A DNA stretch of 17,022 nt from JANWHF01 sp036276235 (GTDB lineage: Bacteria > Planctomycetota > Phycisphaerae > Tepidisphaerales > Tepidisphaeraceae): contig DATBDZ010000244.1 in NCBI GenBank assembly GCA_036276235.1, forward strand, positions 1 through 17,022, read 5' to 3'. Under the pieces are notes generated by a model. The model worked only from the letters and a program-made list of their open reading frames with translations, did not search any database and was not told the origin of the DNA. Made by a program: the position numbers and the translations under genes. This document shows, piece by piece, positions 1 through 6,000 of this stretch; the first letter of the stretch is position 1; the number at the start of each line of letters is the position of its first letter.

Positions 1-14
1 CGAACCGTCCCTCA

Positions 15-20
15 AAGGAG
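15..20 (+). promoter_or_regulatory. Ribosome binding site of the tyrosinase gene
   Basis: AAGGAG ends 7 nt before the ATG at 28. It is a strong Shine-Dalgarno match with good spacing and fixes the tyrosinase start. Only 14 bases lie to its left, so the promoter is probably outside the window. Confidence 0.8.
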
Positions 21-27
21 CTTATCC

Positions 28-1572
28 ATGGCTACACGCCGTAATGTATGGGAACTCGGCAGTGATTGGACGGATCCGGTTCTCTGGTATGCCCGGGGTG
101 TGGCTGCAATGGCGGCCAAACCGCTTACGGAACCGACGAGCTGGCGATTTTACAGTGCAATTCACGGCATCCAACCGAGCCTGTGGGAAAAGTCTGGTTA
201 TCTTCATGCTGGCGAAGCACAACCAAGCAGCGCGCTGCAGAAGAAATTCTGGAAACAGTGCCAGCATGGGTCCTGGTATTTTCTGCCTTGGCATCGGGGT
301 TATCTACTGGCCTTCGAGGCAGTGGTCCGCGCTGAGGTCGTGAAGCTTGGTGGTCCGGAAGATTGGACCCTCCCGTACTGGAACTACTTCAAGGCGGGAC
401 AAGCCGCATTGCCGCATGAATTTGCATCCAAGGATTGGCCCGATGGCGCAGGGAATAACCCCTTGTTTGTTCCGCAGCGTTACGGCCCCAACAATGACGG
501 CAAGGTCTTCGTACCGCTCAGCAAGGTGAATCTCAAAGCGATGACGGATCCCGATTTCGCCGGCGTTGACAACGGAGGAAGCCCCGGCTTTGGCGGCGTC
601 GATACCGGGTTCGCGCATGGCGGCCACACTCACGGCGGGATCGAAAGCCAGCCGCACGATTGGGTGCATGGCCTCGTCGGCGGTGTGAACCCGCAGAATG
701 AGGTTCAGGGACTCATGTCCCATCCTGACACGGCCGCGCTCGACCCGATTTTCTGGCTGCACCACGCGAATATCGACCGGCTATGGGAGGTGTGGCGTCG
801 AAATCCTCCGACGCACGTGGATCCCACTGAAGCACGCTGGCTTGACGGACCGGCCTCGATCGGCGAACGCGCCTTTACCCTGCCGAAGCCCAATGTACCG
901 GCGTGGACCTATACACCTCGTGAAATGGTAAATCTCAAGGCGCTCGGTTACGACTATGATGACGTGTCGCCGTCCATTCCTGTGCCGACGCCGATGGCTC
1001 GACTAGAGGCGCTTGGGATGCGGCCGGTGGCGAGGGGTGCGTTGGGAGGCCTTGTCGTGAAAAGCGGGAAAAACGTTGAATTAATCGGCACAACCACCGG
1101 ACCTGTCCCGATCGAAGGAGGCGATGTCACAGCCGCATTGAAATTGGATCAGGCGGCGCGAAAGAAAGTGTCGATGAGTCTCGCCGCCGCTGCTACTTTT
1201 ACTCCGGCGACCGCCAATCTTGAACCCGATCGCGTTTTCCTCAAGTTGGAAAACGTCCAAGGACAGTCGGACGCGACGGCGTTCAATGTTTACGTCGGTG
1301 TGCCCAACGGAGCGGACCCTGCGAAACATCCGGAACTGCTTGCTGGCAGCATCGCGCTCTTCGGTGTGAGCAAGGCCTCCGACGCTGGCAATGAGCATGG
1401 CGGGCATGGCCTGAATTTCGTCCTGGATATCACTGAGATCGTTGATCGGCTGCATCTGCAGAATGCACTGGATGTGGACGCTCTGCATCTTCGCATCGTT
1501 CCGGTCAGGCCGGTTCCAAAGGCAGCCCAAACCAGCGTAGGCCGCATCAGCCTCTTCCGACAGGGCCACTAA
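28..1572 (+). CDS. Tyrosinase-family type 3 copper oxidase
   Basis: A 514-residue protein with both copper sites of the tyrosinase/polyphenol oxidase family. Copper site A is H46, H80 and H89 (HGSWYFLPWHRGYL). Copper site B is H210 and H214 (HDWVHG) plus H245/H246 in DPIFWLHHANIDRLWEVW. The family oxidises phenols or diphenols to quinones with O2; the substrate here cannot be read from sequence. C78 sits two residues before H80, the arrangement that forms a Cys-His thioether bridge in fungal enzymes. A His/Gly-rich loop (about 195-204, GFAHGGHTHGG) precedes site B. Residues about 330-514 form a C-terminal domain (RVFLKLENVQGQSDATAF, later GEHGG-like), as in other long bacterial tyrosinases. 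No signal peptide is evident. The start is supported by AAGGAG. A DUF2182 gene follows 16 bp downstream, so the two are probably one transcript. Confidence 0.93.
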   Translation: MATRRNVWELGSDWTDPVLWYARGVAAMAAKPLTEPTSWRFYSAIHGIQPSLWEKSGYLHAGEAQPSSALQKKFWKQCQHGSWYFLPWHRGYLLAFEAVVRAEVVKLGGPEDWTLPYWNYFKAGQAALPHEFASKDWPDGAGNNPLFVPQRYGPNNDGKVFVPLSKVNLKAMTDPDFAGVDNGGSPGFGGVDTGFAHGGHTHGGIESQPHDWVHGLVGGVNPQNEVQGLMSHPDTAALDPIFWLHHANIDRLWEVWRRNPPTHVDPTEARWLDGPASIGERAFTLPKPNVPAWTYTPREMVNLKALGYDYDDVSPSIPVPTPMARLEALGMRPVARGALGGLVVKSGKNVELIGTTTGPVPIEGGDVTAALKLDQAARKKVSMSLAAAATFTPATANLEPDRVFLKLENVQGQSDATAFNVYVGVPNGADPAKHPELLAGSIALFGVSKASDAGNEHGGHGLNFVLDITEIVDRLHLQNALDVDALHLRIVPVRPVPKAAQTSVGRISLFRQGH

Positions 1573-1588
1573 AGCACAAGGCGCCGAG

Positions 1589-2347
1589 ATGACCGCTGCG
1601 GAACGAGAACGCTGGCGTACGCGATTGCCGCTGTACGCGACCTGCTCCGTTGCCTGGATCATCCTTGCATTACGGTCTCGCGATTGCCGCGGCGGGACGC
1701 ATTCCTGTTGCACATCCGTGGACGCCGGCTTTTTAGGGGGCCGATCAGTGCTTTTCACGGCGGCCTGGGGCCTGACGGCGGATTGGATTCTAATGCTTGC
1801 CGCGATGATGGGCCCGATGTTGGCGGTGCCGATTCGACACGTTTTGCAGCGTAACTTCGTCCGCCGGCGTCGCCGCGCTGTCGTTTTGTTCGTCTCAGCT
1901 TACGTCGGGGTCTGGATGGTCGCCGGGACAATCCTCACCGGCCTACAGATCGCGTTGTCGCGGAGCGTCAACGCCGCCGCATTGATCGCTTTGATTGTCG
2001 GGCTCACCATCCTCTGGCAATGCTCTCCTTGGAAGCAGGTCTGCCTCAATCGAGGACATGGTCATACGCCGTTACCCCCATTCGGTGCTGCGGCGGACCT
2101 TGGCACGTTGCGGTTTGGAGCTGTTCACGGCCTTTGGTGCGTGGGCTCCTGCTGGGCATTGATGCTGGTGCCTGCTGCATTTCCCAGCGAGCATTTGCTG
2201 GCAATGGCGCTAGTGACTGTTTGGCTTCTTGGTGAACGACTCGAGCGGCCATTCTTGCCGTGCTGGCGCATCCGTGCGCCACTGAAGGCGGTCAGCATTG
2301 CTCGCGTACAAATCTGCAATCTGCGATCCTTGCGACGAAGTGCCTGA
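1589..2347 (+). CDS. DUF2182 integral membrane protein, possible metal handling
   Basis: A 252-residue polytopic membrane protein with the hallmarks of DUF2182 (annotated in COG as a predicted metal-binding membrane protein). These are an early W-x3-AAMMGPM segment (about residues 65-76), a central WQCSPWKQVCL segment (about 133-145) followed by a Gly/His-rich loop, and GLWCVGSCWALM (about 175-187). The conserved Cys and His residues are possible metal ligands, but the molecular function of the family is not established. It lies 16 bp after the tyrosinase stop, so a role in copper supply to that enzyme is a reasonable inference and not demonstrated. The Arg-rich stretch FVRRRRRA is a likely cytoplasmic loop. 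The SD before the ATG is weak (AAGG about 10 nt upstream), which suits translation following the upstream gene. Confidence 0.82.
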   Translation: MTAAERERWRTRLPLYATCSVAWIILALRSRDCRGGTHSCCTSVDAGFLGGRSVLFTAAWGLTADWILMLAAMMGPMLAVPIRHVLQRNFVRRRRRAVVLFVSAYVGVWMVAGTILTGLQIALSRSVNAAALIALIVGLTILWQCSPWKQVCLNRGHGHTPLPPFGAAADLGTLRFGAVHGLWCVGSCWALMLVPAAFPSEHLLAMALVTVWLLGERLERPFLPCWRIRAPLKAVSIARVQICNLRSLRRSA

Positions 2348-2376
2348 TGATGCGGAATCTTGGGAAACGTTACCAG

Positions 2377-2449
2377 TGGGCGATGAGGGATTCGAACCCC
2401 CGACTCCCTCGGTGTAAACGAGGTACTCTAGCCGCTGAGTTAATCGCCC
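2377..2449 (-). tRNA. tRNA-Val (anticodon UAC)
   Basis: The minus strand folds as a complete 73-nt cloverleaf. It has a 7-bp acceptor stem GGGCGAT/ATCGCCC, a 4-bp D stem ACTC/GAGT, and a 5-bp anticodon stem CCTCG/CGAGG around loop TTTACAC (anticodon TAC, valine GUA/GUG). The variable loop is 5 nt, and the T stem is GGGGG/CCCTC around TTCGAAT. The discriminator base is A (position 2377). CCA is not encoded: the next bases are CTGG. It converges with the DUF2182 gene, whose stop is 30 bp away, and lies 50 bp downstream of the kelch gene on the same strand. Confidence 0.95.
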
Positions 2450-2478
2450 TGCATTTTGGTTTGCGATTGTAGCTGCAA

Positions 2479-2496
2479 CGTGGTCGATTGACCACG
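2479..2496 (-). other. Stem-loop between kelch gene and tRNA-Val
   Basis: CGTGGTC, loop GATT, then GACCACG is a perfect 7-bp stem directly after the kelch stop codon on the minus strand. No T run follows, so it is a weak terminator candidate at best. It may instead protect or delimit the 3' end of the kelch mRNA ahead of the tRNA. Confidence 0.4.
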
Positions 2497-2499
2497 AGG

Positions 2500-3582
2500 T
2501 TAAACGGCGCGCGACGAGATCCACGTTTGGTCTGTCGCGGAGACATCGCCCGGGTCGCCGGTGGTGACGATGATCTTCCCGCCGATGGCGCGGGCGACGG
2601 GGGCTCGCCGGCCGGCGGGGAAGAAGCTCAAGCCGGTCCAACTGTCCGTTGACGGACGATAGACAATCACATCCGAAAGCGCCGGGATGCCGTTTGTCGC
2701 GCCGCCGGCCACCACGATTTTTCCATTGGAGATAAACGTCGAGTCGGCGACATGCCCGCGCGGCGCGGGAAGAGGTGTTGCCTGCGTCCAGGTGCCGGTG
2801 CGCGGATTGTAAACCTGCACGAGATCGACGTTCCCGGAATCTTCATCCCACAGATGCTGCCCGCCGATCGCGTAGATTTTGCCGCTTAGCGCCACGCCGG
2901 CCAGATGATTGACGGCGGTGGGGAGCGGTGCCGCCGACGCCCAGCCGGCGGAGAGCTTGTGAAGATTGAGCACCCAATGCTCCGCCTGATCGGCGGCGCG
3001 CGTCTCAAGGCCGCCAAAGAAATCCAGCCTGTTGCCAACCTTCGTGAGCGCGCCGGCTCCGCGCGCGGCGGGGAGGTCAGGGCCCGATGCCCACGTGTTC
3101 TTCTTCGTATCGTAAATCCACGTGTGGGTCGTGCTGGGCGAAATAACGTCTCCTTCATCCCCGACGAAACCGCCGACGAACCAGATCTTATGTCCGATGA
3201 TCACATGCCCCGTGTGCGTGAGCGGCTCGGGCATGTCGGCGATTTGCGTCCACGTATTCTTCCTGGGATTGAACACGTCGCTGCGCGCGGTCGCATGAAC
3301 ATCGGCATCGACAAATCCACCGAAGACATAGAGCTTGCCGCCGACAACTTCGCCCGCCGCTTCGAAGCGCGGAATCGGCGAGGGCGCGGCTTCTGTCCAC
3401 GAGATCGATTTTGCAGCCCGCGCATGCACGAGCGGCTCGCTGGAGATCAGCGGCGTTGATTCAAGCATCAACCCTAGCGGCGATGAAATCCCGCTCAGCA
3501 GTCGACGGCTCTCAAGAGGTTCAATTAACGCGCGCGTGTGGCCAGTGTGTGGCAAGCCGGCGCGAACTTCAAGTGTGCTCAT
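2500..3582 (-). CDS. Exported kelch-repeat beta-propeller protein
   Basis: A 360-residue protein with LIEPLESRRLLSG at residues 20-31, the short N-terminal motif typical of planctomycete extracellular proteins (Planc_extracel type). This points to export. Six kelch repeats follow, each with a GG near the end of a beta strand: GGKLYVFGGF, GHKIWFVGGF, GNRLDFFGGL, SGKIYAIGGQ, NGKIVVAGGA and GGKIIVTTGD. Six repeats make one complete six-bladed propeller. The W/YxxxTxTW-type blade spacers (KNTWTQIADMP, KNTWASGPDLP, TGTWTQATPLP, DSWTGLSFFP) confirm the periodicity. Propellers of this kind bind proteins or glycans; no catalytic residues can be assigned. The start is supported by GGGAGA about 9 nt upstream. 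The gene appears monocistronic. Confidence 0.88.
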   Translation of the reverse strand: MSTLEVRAGLPHTGHTRALIEPLESRRLLSGISSPLGLMLESTPLISSEPLVHARAAKSISWTEAAPSPIPRFEAAGEVVGGKLYVFGGFVDADVHATARSDVFNPRKNTWTQIADMPEPLTHTGHVIIGHKIWFVGGFVGDEGDVISPSTTHTWIYDTKKNTWASGPDLPAARGAGALTKVGNRLDFFGGLETRAADQAEHWVLNLHKLSAGWASAAPLPTAVNHLAGVALSGKIYAIGGQHLWDEDSGNVDLVQVYNPRTGTWTQATPLPAPRGHVADSTFISNGKIVVAGGATNGIPALSDVIVYRPSTDSWTGLSFFPAGRRAPVARAIGGKIIVTTGDPGDVSATDQTWISSRAV

Positions 3583-3688
3583 CCAGCGATTCTCCCGAAC
3601 AAAGCTCCTACCCGTCGGGCGAATCTAATGGATGCAAGGGAAATGCCGGTATGGCTGAAATCGCAATGCCAGACGAGCTGAACCGCGA

Positions 3689-3925
3689 TTAGTGTGTTGA
3701 TGATCGCGATGATTTGCTCGGCTCGATTGAGCCGGCCGCTTTTGAGCCTGCGGTCGTCGCTGGCCGCGCGGCTGGATCGATCAAGGGATGGTTGAGCAAG
3801 GCTCGCAGAATCATCAGATCTGTCGCCGCCGGTGAGCGCGAGGTGTACTCGCGCGGGCTATGCTGCCGCACTGCGTCGGCGAAGTTGTCGACAAGCTCAA
3901 CCGGATATGCCTGATTGCGGGCCAT
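3689..3925 (-). CDS. Possible small protein of unknown function
   Basis: A 78-residue open frame preceded by an excellent ribosome binding site (AAGGAAGGA, then CCCCC, then ATG). The N-terminal 50 residues look like a folded, helix-forming peptide (AYPVELVDNFADAVRQ, then DLMILRALLNHPLID). The C-terminal 28 residues are low-complexity Ala/Ser/Lys (KAAGSIEPSKSSRSSTH). I recognise no family. It lies upstream of the kelch gene (stop 106 bp before the kelch ATG) and downstream of the phosphotransferase remnant, both on the same strand. The SD is the main argument that it is real; the overlapping frames in this stretch have none. Confidence 0.45.
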   Translation of the reverse strand: MARNQAYPVELVDNFADAVRQHSPREYTSRSPAATDLMILRALLNHPLIDPAARPATTAGSKAAGSIEPSKSSRSSTH

Positions 3926-3980
3926 GGGGGTCCTTCCTTGTGAGACATATCGGGCGTTAGTGGAGGCGACTTAACGAGCG

Positions 3981-4068
3981 GGTTTCGGGTTTCCGGTTTC
4001 AAGTTTCGGGTGAGGAGATCAGGGTCGTCGCGGTATTTCCTGAAACCTGAAACTGGAAACCTGAGACC
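3981..4068. repeat. Inverted repeat of GGTTTC units
   Basis: Two 31-base arms, 3981-4011 and 4038-4068, are inverted copies. They differ at six positions, nearly all transitions that still allow G-U pairing in one strand. Each arm is itself a degenerate tandem of a GGTTTC-like hexamer (GTTTCGGGTTTCCGGTTTC). The element sits 22 bp beyond the 3' end of the truncated phosphotransferase frame and may mark the deletion or insertion junction. Confidence 0.65.
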
Positions 4069-4090
4069 ATTTCACAGACTTGTCCATTGG

Positions 4091-4552
4091 TCAGCGACTG
4101 GCATCAAGAATCTCTCGTGCAATTGAAGATCGCGCCAACTTCGCAAACGCCAGCAGCTTTCCGTCATCTCCAAGCACCAAGGCAGATGCCCTGCGATTGC
4201 GCGCGCCTTGCGGCGCGCCGGAGCTGAGCGCCAGGCGGATCGATTGGCCGGGGAACTGTTCAGCCAATGCCGTTTCGATTGCGGGTGCCTGCGGCAGGGC
4301 TATGCAAATTTCATCCCGATACCAGATCGGCAGGTGGCAACGAATGGCCGCGCGGGCGGCAGCGCGTTTGAGCTTGGCTGAAAAACGCGTCGGCGTGTAA
4401 AGCGAAAATGCCGCCGAAGAAATCGCCGGCGAATCCAGCGGCACCAGCCAACGTGTATTGCGAAGATTAGGAATGGCGGCAAATCGCCGGATGTATGTGA
4501 AGCCGGCGCGTTTCAGGGATTCATCCGTGAGGCGGCTATTGATGGCGATCAC
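4091..4552 (-). pseudogene. Truncated phosphotransferase-like gene remnant
   Basis: About 153 residues from a GTG at 4552 read like the N-terminal part of an aminoglycoside/LPS-type phosphotransferase. There is a segment AIPNLRNTRWLVPLDSP, then SLYTPTRFSAKLKRAA, and near the end QSIRLALSSGAPQGARNR leading to VLGDDGKLLAFAKLARS. The last part has the look of the first strands of a kinase-like lobe, including the lysine in FAKL. The frame stops right after AREILDASR, where a full protein would carry on for some 200 residues. No H-x-D-x-x-x-x-N catalytic loop or DxD motif is found in any minus-strand frame between 3600 and 4090. A palindromic repeat (4595-4700) lies just before the 5' end and a GGTTTC repeat just after the 3' end. 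The open frame runs upstream to 4870, but that part is repeat sequence. A short functional protein cannot be excluded. Family assignment is from memory of similar planctomycete proteins. Confidence 0.45.
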
Positions 4553-4594
4553 ACCACCTCGCGCGTTAAGACCATCAGCCGTCGCTGTCTTATC

Positions 4595-4700
4595 CCCTCC
4601 TCCGGTACTTCGGGGGCGGGTTAGGGTGGGGGCTAGATGCTGAAGGAATGCCGGCCACAAAACCCCCTCCCCAGCCCTCCGCCGGAATACCGGGGGCGGG
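4595..4700. repeat. Composite palindromic repeat, copy A
   Basis: Two 38-base arms (4595-4632 and 4663-4700) are imperfect inverted copies around a 30-base centre. Each arm also contains its own small palindrome (CTCCGGTACTTCGGGGG on the left, CCGGAATACCGG on the right). Architecture and sequence match the copy at 10250-10357. Read on the minus strand it encodes TLTRPRSTGGG, nearly the same peptide that the other copy puts into the PilV-like leader. It looks like a non-autonomous REP/MITE-type element; no transposase is in the window. Confidence 0.75.
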
Positions 4701-4799
4701 AGCAATCGCAATCGAACGCGCCCTCGGCTAGAGAAGACCCGGCTTGGAGTGTCGGCGCGCGTGCGGCGCCTGCGGAGGAATTTGAGCCGTAAGAGATTG

Positions 4800-4875
4800 G
4801 CGGGCAGAGCCCGCCCTACTAGCATCTCCACCGAATTGACCGCGCGCCACCCACAACCTACAACCCACAACCTCA
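4800..4875. repeat. Repeat-derived spacer before the hydrolase gene
   Basis: This stretch holds a half-copy of the GCGGGCAGAGCCCGCCCTAC-type repeat (about 4801-4820), related to the inverted pair at 15214-15270. Next to the hydrolase GTG is a run of CCCACAACCTACAACC-like units (about 4850-4873). It contains no recognisable promoter or SD. Confidence 0.5.
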
Positions 4876-5838
4876 GTGTCGAGCTACTTCACATTGCTGC
4901 TTGTATTGCTGCTGGGCGGCATCGTCAGCGTCATTGCCGCTGTGGTCGTCATGGCGCTTTCGTTGCTGCGGCCTCCACGAATGACAGATGTCAAGGCCCT
5001 GTGGGTTTTGCGTCGCGTGTCGCCGCTCGACGTCGGGCTGGCTTATGAGGAGATGGATTTCGCCGTTCGCGATGAGCCGAGTGGCGGGCGTTTGCGTATC
5101 GCCGGCTGGTGGATTCCACATCCCACGGCGCAGGGGCGATGCGTCGTCATGCTGCATGGATATGCGGACGCCAAAATCGGCGCGATGGCATGGGGGCCTC
5201 TCTGGCACCGCCTTGGGTTCAACATTCTGGCGATCGATCTGCGGGCGCATGGATATAGCGGTGGGACATTCAGCACCGCCGGCTGCCGCGAGCGATACGA
5301 TGTCAGTCAGGTGATCGATCAACTCCGAACGGCGCGGCCGGGCGATAGCCGCCAAATCGCGCTCTTTGGCGTAAGCCTAGGAGCGGCGGTGGCCGCCGCC
5401 ACAGCTGCGCTTCGTGACGATGTTTCAATAGTGGTGCTCGACAGTCCCTACGCGCGCTTCGAAAGCACGGCGATCGCGCACATGCATCGCCTGGGCGCGT
5501 CGGGGCCACTCCTCGGGCGCGCGGCGTTATGCCTCGCCAAGAAAATCGCGGACGTAGATTTTTCCGATGTTCGCCTCGATCCATTGCTAGCGAGCATTGC
5601 CGCTCCGGTGGCAGTGATCGGCGCGGCAGACGATGAACTGCTCTCCGCGGCAGACCGCGCCGAGATTGCCGCGGCGATGGACAAACGCAAGTCCTCCGGC
5701 AACCAGCGCGATCAGTACTGGCTCGCCGACCGCGCCGATCACTTGAGCGTTCTTTACACCAACCCGCAAGAATATGAACAACGCCTGGCGGCATTCATCG
5801 AACGGGCTCTGGCCGTTCCATCGAAGGTCGAGAGTTAA
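4876..5838 (+). CDS. Membrane-anchored alpha/beta hydrolase
   Basis: A 320-residue protein with one N-terminal membrane segment (about residues 5-31) followed by an alpha/beta-hydrolase fold domain. The oxyanion-side HG motif is VVMLHGYADAK (about 90-100). The nucleophile is S167 in GVSLGA (GxSxG). The acid is D252 or D253 in GAADDELL, and the histidine is H289 in RADHLSVL. All three catalytic residues are present in the usual order, so the enzyme should be active. The substrate is unknown; the type resembles BAAT/dienelactone-like and YqkD-like hydrolases attached to the membrane. The start is a GTG with no SD, directly after repeat DNA, so the 5' end is uncertain; a start further in would cut the membrane anchor. 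It stands alone, with 162 bp before comEC. Confidence 0.85.
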   Translation: MSSYFTLLLVLLLGGIVSVIAAVVVMALSLLRPPRMTDVKALWVLRRVSPLDVGLAYEEMDFAVRDEPSGGRLRIAGWWIPHPTAQGRCVVMLHGYADAKIGAMAWGPLWHRLGFNILAIDLRAHGYSGGTFSTAGCRERYDVSQVIDQLRTARPGDSRQIALFGVSLGAAVAAATAALRDDVSIVVLDSPYARFESTAIAHMHRLGASGPLLGRAALCLAKKIADVDFSDVRLDPLLASIAAPVAVIGAADDELLSAADRAEIAAAMDKRKSSGNQRDQYWLADRADHLSVLYTNPQEYEQRLAAFIERALAVPSKVES

Positions 5839-6000
5839 CCCGGGGACTGGAGTTAATCGCGCCTCTGCCCGCGCGGCCTGAACAAAACACTGCAAGTTAG
5901 GTAGGCGCTAGGTAGAAATCCGTTAAATCCAGATGAATCTGCCCATTGTACGGCAAAAGTTTGCTAGACACCCCTCGCTGGCTGCGGCTAGCTTCAGCCT

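Noticed and set aside
2260..2472. Plus-strand frame MRDSNPRLPRCKRGT...
   Set aside because: It is the antisense translation of the tRNA-Val gene, a well-known spurious peptide in annotations.
2210..2641. 143-codon minus-strand frame across the tRNA and the kelch 3' end
   Set aside because: It runs through the tRNA and overlaps the kelch gene in another frame; low-complexity Arg-rich translation and no SD.
4553..4870. N-terminal extension of the phosphotransferase-like frame
   Set aside because: The sequence is the composite repeat and other repeat DNA; the translated part has no plausible fold and no SD at 4870.
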